DNA of 32,235 bases from an uncultured beta proteobacterium (lineage in GTDB: Bacteria; Pseudomonadota; Gammaproteobacteria; Burkholderiales; Burkholderiaceae_C). The DNA is taken from the NCBI GenBank assembly GCA_903832285.1, contig CAILAY010000087.1, forward strand, positions 1 to 32,235, given 5' to 3'. A program made the position numbers and the translations under genes. Below, one piece after another: positions 1-8,842 of this stretch. The notes below the pieces were generated by a model, which did not search any database, was not told the DNA's origin, and saw nothing but the letters and a program-made list of their open reading frames with translations. The first letter of the stretch is position 1; each line of letters starts with the position of its first letter.

Positions 1-38
1 CAAGAGTTACGCGCAGCGAACTTTGCTCGGTCCTCAAC
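1..38 (+). repeat. Structured intergenic repeat, copy 1 (cut by window edge)
   Basis: These 38 bases are identical to the 3' part of copy 2 (61-112) except for one A/G difference near the left end. The shared core contains an imperfect hairpin (GTTACGC, loop GCA, GCGAAC) followed by TCGGTCCTCAAC. The 5' arm that would pair with GGTCC lies outside the window. The next 22 bases (39-60) are not part of the repeat. Confidence 0.75.
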
Positions 39-60
39 ATCTCGTCGGATGTTGGCTGTT

Positions 61-112
61 CTTGCGGGACGGACCAGGAGTTACGCGCAGCGAACTTTGC
101 TCGGTCCTCAAC
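61..112 (+). repeat. Structured intergenic repeat, copy 2 (complete)
   Basis: This is a complete copy. It starts CTTGCGGGACGGACC, continues with the hairpin core and ends GCTCGGTCCTCAAC. GGACC (left) pairs with GGTCC (right), enclosing the inner GTTACGC/GCGAAC hairpin, so the unit can fold as one long imperfect stem. The leftward GGDEF-EAL gene uses the TCA at 108-110, inside this repeat, as its stop codon. The closest relative is copy 3 at 19443-19494, more than 19 kb away and in the same orientation. Confidence 0.8.
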
Positions 113-2840
113 CGATCATCTTCCCCCGCACGAACACCTCGAACTGCGCCGCAGGTAGCGGCCGACTGAAGTAATAGCCTTGCACTTCGTCGCAGCCCTG
201 CTCGCGCAGAAATTCCAACTGGCTCTGCGTTTCCACACCTTCGGCAATGGTCTTGAGCCCCAGGCTTTTGGCCATGCTGATGACGGCGCTGACAATGGCC
301 TTGTCTTCGGGGTCGGTGCTGATATCGCGCACGAAGGACTGGTCGATCTTGAGCTTGTAGACCTTGAATCGCTTCAGGTAATTGAGTGACGAGTAGCCTG
401 TTCCGAAGTCGTCAATGGACATGCGCACCCCGCGTTCATGTAGCCGGTTCATGACCGCAATCGCGCCCAGCGGGTTCTCCATCGCCACCCCTTCGGTCAG
501 TTCCAGCTCCAGATATTCCGGCGGCAGTTGAGCCTGGTCCAGGATGCGGCTCACCAGTTCCGGCAGCGCAGGATGGCGGAACTGTGCCACTGACAGGTTA
601 ACTGCCATCACCATCGGCCCCAGGCCCTGATCCATCCAGTTCTTGAGTTGCTGCACCGCCTGTTGCAGCACCCATTCACCGATGGGAAGGATCAGCCCGT
701 TGGCTTCCGCGACCGGGATGAACTCGGCCGGCGACACCTGACCCAGTTCCGGATGCCGCCAACGTAGCAACGCCTCGGCGCCGACGATGCGCCCGCTGAC
801 CAGCGCCAGTTGGGGCTGGAAATGCAGCGTCATCTGGCCAAGCGCCAGCGCATGGCGCAGCGCGTTTTCGAGTTGCATTTTTCGGGCCGAACGCGCCTGC
901 ATTTCCGCTGTGAAAAAGCGATAGCCGTTGCGTCCTTCCTGTTTTACGCGGTACATGGCGGTGTCGGCATTCTTGGACAGCGTTTCGAAGTCCTCGCCAT
1001 CTTCCGGGTAGATCGCGATGCCAATGGACGCGCTCACGTTGAGCTCCTGCGTCGGGGTGCTAAAGGGCTGGGTGATCGCTTGAATCAATTTCTCCGCCAC
1101 CTGGGCGCCGCCACTTCCACCGTTCTCCGGCAACAGCAGGATGAACTCATCACCGCCCAGGCGGGTGATGGTATCTTCCTCACGCAGCGTCGCTTTCAAA
1201 CGTTTGGCTATCTCCACCAGCAAGTTGTCACCCACACTGTGGCCCAAGTTGTCATTGATGTCCTTGAAGTGGTCAAGATCGAGAAACATCACGGTCAGCG
1301 ATGTTTGATTTCGCTGTGCCACGGTGATCGCCTGCAACATGCGGTCGTTCAGAAGCATGCGGTTCGGCAAGCCGGTGAGCGCGTCGTAATTGGCCAGTCG
1401 TTGAATATGCGCTTCTTGCACAAATCCGTTCACGGCATAGTCGATGTCGGTGGTCATTTCCACCAGCAGGCTGCGCTCGGCTTCGTCAAAGGCGCCGACG
1501 GTGTCCGTGTAAAGCGAGAAGCAGCCAACGACCGCGCCGTTGCGGTGCAGGGGCAGGCTGGCGCTTGACTTCCAGCCCAGGCGGGCAGCGCGCTCGTGCC
1601 AGGGCTCGGTAGCGGGGTCATGCTCGAAATCCTGGCACCAGTACGGCTTGTCCTCGCGCATGGACGTTCCCACCGGGCCACGACCGATCGACTCGGCTGC
1701 ATTGAGCGAAATTTCGATGCCGTCCAGATACTCCGTTCCGGCTCCAAACGCTGCCACCGGCGAGACCCGCTGGCCAGACTCATCGAGCAAACCTATCCAA
1801 GCCATCTTCATGCCACCAAACGTCACGGCATCGCGGCATATTTGTGGAAACAATTCGGTTTCGCTCTGGCAGCGCACGATCGCCTGGTTGCATTGGTTCA
1901 AGGCGACGTAGAGTTGTGTCAGGTGCTGATTTTTGGCTTGCACCTGTTGGCGCCGCGCATCGATCCCTGCCAGCGCCATTTGGGTCTCTGACACCCATCC
2001 CAAGACGCTGCCTTCCATTCCCGGTGCAACCGGGACGCTGGCAGAGAAGTCCCCGCTTCCCAGGCGTGCGATGCGTGCATGCAGTTCATCCACGGATCCG
2101 CCTAAAGTCGCTTGCAAACCGCGGTAAACACGCCACAGCATGAAAGCCAGCAACAGACTAAACAGCACGAAGATCCAGCGTATCGATGTGGCGAGCGTCT
2201 CGCTCGCGTGCACGGCAGCCAGTGTGCGTTGGTCCATCAACAGTTGAAAGTCGTGCAGCGGTTGCATGATGCCGGTCTTGGCCCTGTGGTAGGCGTCGTC
2301 GTACAACATATTCGTCGCCCGGATGCGATCGGCAGGCTGGGCACCGGGCGCCTCGACCAACTGCATCGCTGCGAATTCGGTGGCGGTGAGAGCGTCGGAG
2401 TTGGCCTTGGCGAGGGCCAGTTTGCCGAATTCGGTATCACTGACGCCCGACTGTCGCATCATCTCCAGCAACGCGATCGTGGGTCCGCTGCTCGCCCGCG
2501 GTCGCTGGTCGTCGGCCAGTACCAGGTCCCAATAGATGTCGTCGTAATCCGCGGGACGGGGCGCTTTCCCTTCCCGGATATCAAGAATTTCCTGATAGTG
2601 TCGTTTGTAGATCGCCTCGCCGGTGCTGACGTAGCTGCGCACCATGCGGGTGAGGTCGTCAGAAGATTGCCTCAGCTCGTCTGCCAGTCGATGCGAGTGC
2701 ATCCGCAATTCATGGGCGCGATCGATCTTCTTTTCCGCGCGGACGTAGAAGGCGAAGACGATGCCAAACACCGCGAACGCGCCCACCGTCAGCCACAGGC
2801 TGCGCGAGAAGCGGGACAACCTGTGCTGCGGCGCCTTCAT
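108..2840 (-). CDS. Membrane-bound GAF-GGDEF-EAL diguanylate cyclase/phosphodiesterase
   Basis: This 910-residue protein should make and/or degrade cyclic di-GMP at the inner membrane. One TM segment lies near residues 14-34 and a second near 219-240. They flank a helical periplasmic region of about 180 residues, a probable sensor. A HAMP-like stretch follows, then a GAF domain (about 325-475), GGDEF and EAL. The GGDEF signature (562-566) is intact, and an RxxD inhibitory I-site (REED) sits five residues before it. The EAL signature (689-691, EALLRW) is intact, with the later DDFGTGYSS and LKIDQSF motifs. Both activities are therefore possible; which dominates cannot be read from sequence. 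The gene is transcribed alone, away from the thioesterase upstream. Its last codon and stop lie within repeat copy 2, so the very C-terminus may have been altered by that repeat. Confidence 0.93.
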   Translation of the reverse strand: MKAPQHRLSRFSRSLWLTVGAFAVFGIVFAFYVRAEKKIDRAHELRMHSHRLADELRQSSDDLTRMVRSYVSTGEAIYKRHYQEILDIREGKAPRPADYDDIYWDLVLADDQRPRASSGPTIALLEMMRQSGVSDTEFGKLALAKANSDALTATEFAAMQLVEAPGAQPADRIRATNMLYDDAYHRAKTGIMQPLHDFQLLMDQRTLAAVHASETLATSIRWIFVLFSLLLAFMLWRVYRGLQATLGGSVDELHARIARLGSGDFSASVPVAPGMEGSVLGWVSETQMALAGIDARRQQVQAKNQHLTQLYVALNQCNQAIVRCQSETELFPQICRDAVTFGGMKMAWIGLLDESGQRVSPVAAFGAGTEYLDGIEISLNAAESIGRGPVGTSMREDKPYWCQDFEHDPATEPWHERAARLGWKSSASLPLHRNGAVVGCFSLYTDTVGAFDEAERSLLVEMTTDIDYAVNGFVQEAHIQRLANYDALTGLPNRMLLNDRMLQAITVAQRNQTSLTVMFLDLDHFKDINDNLGHSVGDNLLVEIAKRLKATLREEDTITRLGGDEFILLLPENGGSGGAQVAEKLIQAITQPFSTPTQELNVSASIGIAIYPEDGEDFETLSKNADTAMYRVKQEGRNGYRFFTAEMQARSARKMQLENALRHALALGQMTLHFQPQLALVSGRIVGAEALLRWRHPELGQVSPAEFIPVAEANGLILPIGEWVLQQAVQQLKNWMDQGLGPMVMAVNLSVAQFRHPALPELVSRILDQAQLPPEYLELELTEGVAMENPLGAIAVMNRLHERGVRMSIDDFGTGYSSLNYLKRFKVYKLKIDQSFVRDISTDPEDKAIVSAVISMAKSLGLKTIAEGVETQSQLEFLREQGCDEVQGYYFSRPLPAAQFEVFVRGKMIG

Positions 2841-2915
2841 GGGGCAAATAACTCAGATGCTGCGGGAATCATGCAACGGGCGCGACTGGACGCTGTGTCA
2901 ATTGGTAATCCGTCT

Positions 2916-3326
2916 TCAGCCCTTGGGAACTTCCCTTGGTTGCCCTTTCTCGTCTATGGCCACGTAAGTGACAGACGCTTCAGTCACCTTCACGTATTTG
3001 CCTTGATCTGAAAATCGCTCGGCATAAACCTCGACCTTGACCGTTATCGAGGTGCGCCCGATGCGGGTGAGAGTGGAGAAGAAGGACAAAATGTCGCCCA
3101 CGCGCACGGGCTGCTTGAAGATGAATTCTTTCACCGCCACCGTCGCCATGCGCCCCTTGGCATAGCGCGCCGGAATCACTGACCCGGCCAGATCGACCTG
3201 TGCCATAACCCAGCCGCCGAAGATGTCACCATTGGCGTTGCAGTCGGCGGGCATGGGAATGACCTTGAGCACCAGTTCTTCATCGATGGGTAACTGGACT
3301 CGATTGGATGGGGTGGTTGCTGTCAT
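2916..3326 (-). CDS. YciA-type acyl-CoA thioesterase (hotdog fold)
   Basis: The 136-residue product matches single-hotdog acyl-CoA thioesterases that hydrolyse acyl-CoA to free acid and CoA. The family motif NANGDIFGGWVMAQVD, with the catalytic Asn/Asp region, is near the N-terminus. It is followed by the central helix and by strands ending KVTEASVTYVAID. I chose the ATG at 3324-3326 (MTATTPSNR) because the 14 extra residues possible from 3368 look non-coding and would overlap the divergent promoter space. The gene is divergent from the ABC exporter, with a 71-bp gap. Substrate length is not predictable. The Acot/YciA assignment is firm. Confidence 0.88.
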   Translation of the reverse strand: MTATTPSNRVQLPIDEELVLKVIPMPADCNANGDIFGGWVMAQVDLAGSVIPARYAKGRMATVAVKEFIFKQPVRVGDILSFFSTLTRIGRTSITVKVEVYAERFSDQGKYVKVTEASVTYVAIDEKGQPREVPKG

Positions 3327-3397
3327 AGACGACAATCTTAAGTCACTTGGCTTGTTGGGGTATGACACCCATCACCCTGAATAGAGAGAGAACCCTT

Positions 3398-5212
3398 ATG
3401 CGCCGCCACGGCGAATCTATCCCTGCTGCGTCCACATCGAATGCCAATGCGGCCGCGCCACGTTCCGACTGGAGCACGCTGACCCGACTGTTCCCCTACC
3501 TGTGGCAGTACAAATGGCGAGTCATGGCGGCCCTCGCCTTCATGGTGGGCGCCAAACTGGCCAATGTGGGTGTGCCGCTATTGCTCAAGCAACTGGTGGA
3601 CGCCATGACGCTCACGCCGCAACAGGCGCTGGTCGCTGTGCCGGTGGCGCTGCTGGTGGCCTACGGTTTGCTGCGCTTGTGCACCTCGCTCTTTGCCGAG
3701 TTGCGCGAACTGGTGTTCGCCAAGGCGACTGAGGGCGCGTCACGCAGCATCTCACTGGAGGTGTTTCGTCATTTGCATGCGCTGAGCCTGCGCTTCCACC
3801 TGGAACGCCAGACCGGTGGCATGACCCGCGACATTGAGCGCGGTACGCGCGGCGTGCAATCACTGATTTCCTACTCGCTGTACAGCATCATCCCCACATT
3901 GATCGAGGTGACGCTGGTGCTGACACTGCTGGCGGTGAAATACGACGTGTGGTTCGCCGGCATCACAATCGTGGCGCTGGTGTTCTATATCGCTTTCACG
4001 GTGACGGTCACCGAATGGCGCACGCAGTTTCGCAAGGAAATGAACGAACTCGATTCCACCGCGCATAGCCGCGCCGTGGATTCGCTGCTGAATTACGAAA
4101 CCGTCAAGTACTTCAACAATGAAGAATTCGAGGCGCAGCGCTACGACGAAGGTCTGGCACGATATCGCCGCGCCGCGCTCAAGAGTCAGCGCACGCTGAG
4201 CCTGCTCAACACAGGCCAGCAACTGCTGATCGCAGTGGCGCTGGTGGCGATGCTGTGGCGCGCCACCCAGGGCGTGGTCGAGGGCCGCATGACGCTGGGG
4301 GACCTGGTCATGATCAATGCGTTCATGATTCAGCTCTACATTCCCCTGGGTTTCCTGGGCGTGTTGTATCGTGAGATCAAGCAAAGCCTGACTGACCTGG
4401 ACAAGATGTTCCGGCTCATGGACAAGGGCTATGAGGTGGCCGATATGCCGGGTGCGCCGCCGCTGGCTTTGGAGCATGTTGCAGCGACCGTCAGCTTCGA
4501 GCGCGTGAGCTTTGCCTACGAGCCGATGCGCCCGATCCTGCACGACCTGTCGTTTGAGATTCCGGCCGGCAAGACCGTGGCGGTGGTCGGACCTTCCGGC
4601 GCGGGCAAGTCCACGCTGGCGCGATTGTTGTATCGCTTCTACGACATCACCGGTGGCCGCATCCTGATCGGCGGCCAGGACATCCGTCAGGTGACGCAAG
4701 CGAGTGTGCGCGCAGCCATCGGCATCGTGCCGCAGGATACGGTACTGTTCAACGACACGGTGGAATACAACATTGCTTATGGCCGCCCCGGTGCGGGTCG
4801 CACCGAAGTGGAGGAGGCGGCACGGGCGGCCCACATCCACGGCTTCATCAGCGCCACGCCCAAGGGTTACGACACCATGGTGGGCGAGCGCGGTCTGAAG
4901 CTCTCCGGCGGCGAGAAGCAGCGGGTGGCCATCGCGCGCACGCTGCTGAAGAACCCGCCCATCCTGATTTTTGACGAGGCCACATCGGCGCTGGATTCTG
5001 CCAACGAACGCGCGATTCAGGCCGAATTGCAAAGTGCAGCCCAGAACAAGACCACGCTCGTGATCGCGCATCGGCTCTCCACGGTGGTCGATGCACATGA
5101 GATCCTCGTGCTCGAATCTGGGCACATCAGCGAGCGTGGCACCCACACGCAATTGCTGGCATTGGGTGCACGCTACGCGCAGATGTGGGCGCTGCAGCAA
5201 AGCAACGACTGA
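3398..5212 (+). CDS. ABC exporter, Atm1/HMT1-like half transporter (TMD-NBD)
   Basis: The 604-residue half transporter should work as a homodimer in the inner membrane. An N-terminal six-helix exporter domain (about 40-345) contains the NYETVKYFNNEEFEAQRY segment typical of the Atm1/HMT1/ABCB7 branch. The nucleotide-binding domain has Walker A GPSGAGKST (residues 398-406), signature LSGGEKQR, Walker B ILIFDEATSALD and H-loop VIAHRLST. Family members export glutathione conjugates, glutathione polysulfides or metal-glutathione complexes; the substrate here is inferred only from family. I chose ATG 3398 because a purine-rich AGAGAGA lies just upstream. A TTG 51 bases earlier is also open but has no ribosome site. 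The nearest neighbours give no operon clue. Confidence 0.92.
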   Translation: MRRHGESIPAASTSNANAAAPRSDWSTLTRLFPYLWQYKWRVMAALAFMVGAKLANVGVPLLLKQLVDAMTLTPQQALVAVPVALLVAYGLLRLCTSLFAELRELVFAKATEGASRSISLEVFRHLHALSLRFHLERQTGGMTRDIERGTRGVQSLISYSLYSIIPTLIEVTLVLTLLAVKYDVWFAGITIVALVFYIAFTVTVTEWRTQFRKEMNELDSTAHSRAVDSLLNYETVKYFNNEEFEAQRYDEGLARYRRAALKSQRTLSLLNTGQQLLIAVALVAMLWRATQGVVEGRMTLGDLVMINAFMIQLYIPLGFLGVLYREIKQSLTDLDKMFRLMDKGYEVADMPGAPPLALEHVAATVSFERVSFAYEPMRPILHDLSFEIPAGKTVAVVGPSGAGKSTLARLLYRFYDITGGRILIGGQDIRQVTQASVRAAIGIVPQDTVLFNDTVEYNIAYGRPGAGRTEVEEAARAAHIHGFISATPKGYDTMVGERGLKLSGGEKQRVAIARTLLKNPPILIFDEATSALDSANERAIQAELQSAAQNKTTLVIAHRLSTVVDAHEILVLESGHISERGTHTQLLALGARYAQMWALQQSND

Positions 5213-5225
5213 CGACGGACACGGG

Positions 5226-5319
5226 CCGGCGCGAAATGGGCGCCGGATTGCCCCTTGGGGCAATAGTCAAGGACGGTTTCACGCGTACCATGAACCGCGA
5301 TGAGAGATGGTTTCTCATC
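5226..5319. other. Three consecutive inverted repeats between exporter and PAS gene
   Basis: Three separate stems follow one another. The first is CCGGCGC/GCGCCGG with a 7-base loop (5226-5246). The second is the near-perfect palindrome ATTGCCCC-TT-GGGGCAAT (5247-5264). The third is GATGAGA/TCTCATC with a 7-base loop (5299-5319). None is followed by a T-run, so a classical intrinsic terminator is not supported. The first two could still end or stabilise the exporter transcript. The third is in the leader of the PAS gene. Confidence 0.45.
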
Positions 5320-5433
5320 CTCGCTTAACTGTCCGACGCATTGAAAACAGATCCGCCACGCAAGGTTTTGCACCGACCTGTACCCAAGAAGGTAACGATA
5401 CCGGGTCCCGTGTCGCAGGTGCCCGAGCGAGTC

Positions 5434-6297
5434 ATGAGCGATCCGAAGATTCCGGCGACGACCGGCCCGTCACCCATGCCGCTGGATGAGGCCATCGCGA
5501 AACTGCAAAACCTGCTGGGCCAACAGTGCGCACTGGAAGAAAGAAACAGGGAACTGCAGCGCGAATTGGATGACCTCAAATTGTCGAATTCATACTATTT
5601 TGAGCACTATGAATTCGCGCCCGTTACTTATCTCAGTCTCAGCGACACCGGGCTGATTCTGCAGCACAACCGCAACGCCACCGCCCTGCTCGGTATTCCG
5701 GGCAAGGACTTGCTCGGAAAATGGTTCGCGCGGCTGATCCACGGGGACGACCGAAGTCGCTTCGAGGCAATCCGGTCACGGCTTGGCGACGCCCGCCAAC
5801 CCGCGTCCTGTGAACTGCGCATGGAACGCCATGGCGTGCAGTTCTGGGCCCATCTGTGGTGCAGCTCAAAGGGAAAAGTCGGCTACCCTGAGGTTGACAT
5901 CGTGATGAGCGACATCAACGAGAGAAAACTGGCAGAGTTGGCCCTGGTGGCAAGCCAGGCCCGATTGCGCGCCATGATCGAAGCGACGCCTGAAGCGATC
6001 CTCGTGCATCGGCTCGGCAAGATACTGTTTGTCAATCGGGCCAGTGTCAGGATGTTTGGCGCAAGTTCGGCGCAGGACCTCGTTGGCAGGCTAACTTGGG
6101 AATTGATCCATCCGGACTATCGCGAACAGCAAGCCGGTCGGATGAACAGCCTCCTCCAAAGGGCCTCCATCGAACCGAGGGTCGAGGCAAAATTTCTCCG
6201 GCTTGACGGAACAGTCTTCGATGTGGAGGTACAGGGCATGGCCATTGATTACGATGGGGAGACTGCCATTCACATCAGCTTTGTGCCAGCGACCTGA
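5434..6297 (+). CDS. Orphan PAS-PAS sensor protein lacking an output domain (probably truncated)
   Basis: The protein is 287 residues from ATG 5434. An in-frame TTG at 5341 would add 31 low-complexity residues, and neither start has a strong ribosome site. The layout is a short coiled coil ([18 protein letters not shown]), a PAS domain of the type that begins [19 protein letters not shown], a linker [12 protein letters not shown], and a second PAS ending [20 protein letters not shown]. In relatives this is followed by DITERK and a kinase or GGDEF domain. Here the frame stops four codons after the last PAS strand, and the final 23 bases overlap the 3' end of convergent hemL. It is either a stand-alone signal-binding protein or the remnant of a longer sensor cut at the hemL border. 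I favour truncation. Confidence 0.75.
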   Translation: MSDPKIPATTGPSPMPLDEAIAKLQNLLGQQCALEERNRELQRELDDLKLSNSYYFEHYEFAPVTYLSLSDTGLILQHNRNATALLGIPGKDLLGKWFARLIHGDDRSRFEAIRSRLGDARQPASCELRMERHGVQFWAHLWCSSKGKVGYPEVDIVMSDINERKLAELALVASQARLRAMIEATPEAILVHRLGKILFVNRASVRMFGASSAQDLVGRLTWELIHPDYREQQAGRMNSLLQRASIEPRVEAKFLRLDGTVFDVEVQGMAIDYDGETAIHISFVPAT

Positions 6298-7588
6298 ACA
6301 CGTCCCTGGCCGCACTGACGGTCTGGCTGATGTCGTCGGCGCTATGCGCAGCGCTGACAAATCCGGCTTCATACAGGGCGGGCGCCAGATAGACGCCGCG
6401 TTCCAGCAGGCCATGAAACAACTGGTTGAAACGCTGGCTGCTGGTCTTCATCACCTGGCCATAGTTCTGCGGCAGCTTGGCCAGCAGGAAGAAACCGAAC
6501 ATGCCGCCTTCGCTGTCGCCGCAAAAGTCGACGCCCTCGGCTTTGGCCGCGCTGCTCAGGCCCGCCACCAGCGACTGGGTCTTGCTCGCAAGCGCGTCAA
6601 AGAACCCGGGCTTGCTGATTTCCCTGAGGGTGGCCAATCCACAGGCTGTGGCCACCGGGTTGCCTGACAGCGTGCCGGCCTGGTAGACCGGACCCAGTGG
6701 CGCGAGGTGTTCCATGATGGCGCGCGATGCGCCAAAGGCCGCCAGCGGCATGCCGCCGCCGATGACCTTGCCCAGCACCGTGATGTCGGGTGCGAAGCCG
6801 GGGATCGCCTTGGCATAGACGCTTTGCGCGCTACCGAGCGCCACCCTGAACCCGGTCATCACTTCGTCCAGCACCAGCAACGCGCCATACTTCGTGCACA
6901 GCTCGCGGCAGCGGCGCATAAAGGGAACCGATGCCCGCACGAAGTTCATGTTGCCGGCGATCGGCTCGATCATCAGGCAAGCCAGTTCATTGCCATGTTG
7001 CACAAAGCACTGCTCCAACTGCTCCAGGTTGTTGTACTCGAGTACCAGCGTGTGCTGCACCACCTCGGGAGGAACACCAGCGCTGGTCGGGTTGCCAAAG
7101 GTGGCCAAACCCGAGCCAGCTTTCACCAGCAGGGCGTCGGAGTGCCCGTGATAGCAGCCTTCGAATTTGATGAACTTGGTGCGACCGGTGGCGCCACGTG
7201 CCAGGCGGATCGCGGTCATGGTCGCTTCCGTGCCCGAACTCACCAGCCGCAGCATCTCCATCGACGGCATGATGCGCAGGATTTCTTCGGCCAGTTCCAC
7301 TTCGCGCTCTGTGGGCGCGCCGTACGAGAAGCCTTCAAGCACGGCCTGTTGCACGGCCTGCACGACCGCCGGGTGGCCGTGCCCCAGAATCATCGGCCCC
7401 CAGGAACCGATGTAGTCGATGTAGCGTCGGCCGTTCGCGTCCCAGAAATACGACCCTTGAGCACGCTGCACAAAGCGCGGTGTTCCGCCAACGGCTTTGA
7501 AGGCGCGAACGGGCGAATTCACGCCGCCCGGAATGACTTTTTTGGCGCGTTCAAACAGCGCGTGGTTCAGATCAGTGTTTGGTGACAT
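6275..7588 (-). CDS. hemL: Glutamate-1-semialdehyde 2,1-aminomutase
   Basis: This PLP enzyme converts glutamate-1-semialdehyde to 5-aminolevulinate, the C5-pathway entry to heme, siroheme and other tetrapyrroles. The length of 437 residues is usual for the family. The N-terminus [16 protein letters not shown] is diagnostic, as are [16 protein letters not shown], the PLP-aspartate motif [10 protein letters not shown] and the Schiff-base lysine in [10 protein letters not shown] (about Lys274). The start at 7588 overlaps the end of the ThiD-like gene by 17 bases, so the two are co-transcribed and probably translationally coupled. The 3' end overlaps the convergent PAS gene by 23 bases. The hemL C-terminus itself (RSLAQS) looks complete. 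Confidence 0.97.
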   Translation of the reverse strand: MSPNTDLNHALFERAKKVIPGGVNSPVRAFKAVGGTPRFVQRAQGSYFWDANGRRYIDYIGSWGPMILGHGHPAVVQAVQQAVLEGFSYGAPTEREVELAEEILRIMPSMEMLRLVSSGTEATMTAIRLARGATGRTKFIKFEGCYHGHSDALLVKAGSGLATFGNPTSAGVPPEVVQHTLVLEYNNLEQLEQCFVQHGNELACLMIEPIAGNMNFVRASVPFMRRCRELCTKYGALLVLDEVMTGFRVALGSAQSVYAKAIPGFAPDITVLGKVIGGGMPLAAFGASRAIMEHLAPLGPVYQAGTLSGNPVATACGLATLREISKPGFFDALASKTQSLVAGLSSAAKAEGVDFCGDSEGGMFGFFLLAKLPQNYGQVMKTSSQRFNQLFHGLLERGVYLAPALYEAGFVSAAHSADDISQTVSAARDVFRSLAQS

Positions 7589-8525
7589 CGGCAGGCTCTT
7601 CTATGAAAACTTGGGGTGCAGAGGATGACGCAGGTTGCGCCTCATCCGCGTCGAGAGATTCAGGTTGTGCCCAGAACAGGCGGTCAGGCAGCGTATGGCC
7701 CATGCCGGGGCGAAAACCTCCCAGCAGACAACGGTCCAGATAGCTCAAGGCCTCGCACGTGGCACTGCCCAGATCAGAGCCACTGGCGAGCAGAGCGGCC
7801 AGAGCGGCCGATAGGGTGTCACCGGCTCCGACGAATACGGCCTCGATCCGTTCGAACTTTTCGCTGGCGAGAACTTCGTTGGGCGAGGCCAGAACGTTGT
7901 CAATCCATTGGTCGGGCAAAGGGATGCCAGTGATCAGCGTGTAGGGCGTACCCAGGGCGTCCGCCGCACGCGCAATGTCACGCGGCTGCGGTTTTTCCTG
8001 CGCACTCCAGTCCGGCAACAGCCAGCGCCACAGCGTGCTGTAGTGTCCTACCAGGACCGTGGTCTGTGGCAGCAGTAGCTCGGAAAATGCGTCCAGGTAG
8101 CCGTCAATGCTGGCGTCATCCCACCACGACAGGCTGGGCATATAGGCCACGACCGGCACGTCCTCGTAGTCAGAGGCCATGGCGGCGATCGCGCCCAGAT
8201 TCTCCGGACTGCCGACAAAACCCACCTTGATCACATGCACCGGCATATCTTCGAGCACGGCGCGCGCCTGTGCCGCAACCGCGTCTTCGTCCAGACAGAA
8301 ATGCTCAAATATCTCACCCGTGTCACGTGCGTAACTTCCTGTTACCACTGGCAGCGCGTGCGCGCCAACCGAGGCGATCGCCAGCGCGTCCGCGTATAGT
8401 CCTGCAGCGCCACTGGGATCGCTGGCATTGAACGTCATCACGCAGGCGGGCTGGATACCACCCGCATCTCCCGATTCGGATGCCAGGGTCTTCTGCGCGG
8501 AGGTTTGAGAGTAGGGGTTTGTCAT
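7572..8525 (-). CDS. thiD: ThiD-like hydroxymethylpyrimidine (phosphate) kinase
   Basis: The 317-residue ribokinase-fold protein resembles HMP/HMP-P kinases of thiamine biosynthesis. The N-terminal ThiD signature is recognisable but shifted: [20 protein letters not shown] instead of the usual SxxDxSGGAGIQAD. It continues [19 protein letters not shown]. The C-terminal anion-hole motif is [17 protein letters not shown], whereas ThiD more often has GTGCT, so this branch looks closer to generic PfkB kinases. A 40-residue Ala/Ser/Glu-rich tail follows and overlaps hemL. This gene is upstream of hemL and divergent from rubredoxin, an arrangement I recall from other Burkholderiales. The family is firm; the exact substrate is less so. 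Confidence 0.85.
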   Translation of the reverse strand: MTNPYSQTSAQKTLASESGDAGGIQPACVMTFNASDPSGAAGLYADALAIASVGAHALPVVTGSYARDTGEIFEHFCLDEDAVAAQARAVLEDMPVHVIKVGFVGSPENLGAIAAMASDYEDVPVVAYMPSLSWWDDASIDGYLDAFSELLLPQTTVLVGHYSTLWRWLLPDWSAQEKPQPRDIARAADALGTPYTLITGIPLPDQWIDNVLASPNEVLASEKFERIEAVFVGAGDTLSAALAALLASGSDLGSATCEALSYLDRCLLGGFRPGMGHTLPDRLFWAQPESLDADEAQPASSSAPQVFIEEPADVTKH

Positions 8526-8619
8526 AAGCCGGATTTCGGCGCGGGGTGGCGAAGACGCCCAAAGAGCGCTTGTTGCCTATATACAATGGCTGCATTCTAT
8601 TCGACGCGTTTTATATACT
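8526..8619. promoter_or_regulatory. Divergent promoter region, thiD-hemL versus rubredoxin-pil
   Basis: These 94 bases separate two divergent operons. The right half (8577-8619) is sharply A/T-richer than its surroundings and contains TATATACAAT and TTATATACT, both readable as -10 elements on one or the other strand. A candidate rightward -35 TTGCCT (8573-8578) has weakly matching bases 17 bp downstream. I cannot fix a single transcription start. Confidence 0.45.
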
Positions 8620-8793
8620 GTGACCTCTAGCCATACTTGGATGTGCCTGATTTGTGGGTGGATTTATGACGAGTCGGTGGGCGCACCAGAACACGGTATT
8701 GCGCCAGGAACACGCTGGAGCGACGTCCCCATGAATTGGACTTGTCCAGAGTGCGGTGCGCGCAAGGAAGACTTCGAAATGGTTCAGATTTGA
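8620..8793 (+). CDS. Rubredoxin
   Basis: This small gene encodes 57 residues. Two iron-binding pairs are clear: CLICGWIYDE and CPECGARKEDFEMV, each with CxxC spacing, which bind one Fe(Cys)4 centre for one-electron transfer. The APGTRWSDVPMNWTC segment is the standard rubredoxin middle. I start at GTG 8620 because this keeps the Thr-Trp-Met before the first cysteine pair, which is conserved in family members. The ATG at 8641 would remove it. There is no strong ribosome site at either codon, and a TATACT lies directly before the GTG, so the start is not certain. It lies 49 bases before pilG. The electron-transfer partner is unknown. Confidence 0.9.
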   Translation: MTSSHTWMCLICGWIYDESVGAPEHGIAPGTRWSDVPMNWTCPECGARKEDFEMVQI

Positions 8794-8842
8794 CGCCCGG
8801 GTTGCGACCTGGCAAGGCGTACACAAGTAGGAGAATTGTCAC

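Noticed and set aside
1..112. CRISPR array
   Set aside because: There are only two adjacent copies, the unit is itself a long imperfect hairpin, the other copies are 19 kb away, and no cas gene is present.
3860..5263. 467-codon open frame on the minus strand opposite the ABC exporter
   Set aside because: It is antisense to a clear exporter. Its translation is His/Arg/Gln-rich without any motif, as expected for a high-GC shadow frame.
5247..5264. Intrinsic terminator after the ABC exporter
   Set aside because: The stem is strong but is followed by AGTCAAGG on one side and preceded by GGCGCCGG on the other, with no T-run on either strand.
6707..7585. 292-codon plus-strand frame opposite hemL
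   Set aside because: hemL is complete and recognisable. This frame is His/Arg-rich with no family signature or ribosome site.
8611..8842. Two 71-codon minus-strand frames across 8611-8842
   Set aside because: They are antisense to the rubredoxin gene, which has perfect CxxC motifs on the plus strand.
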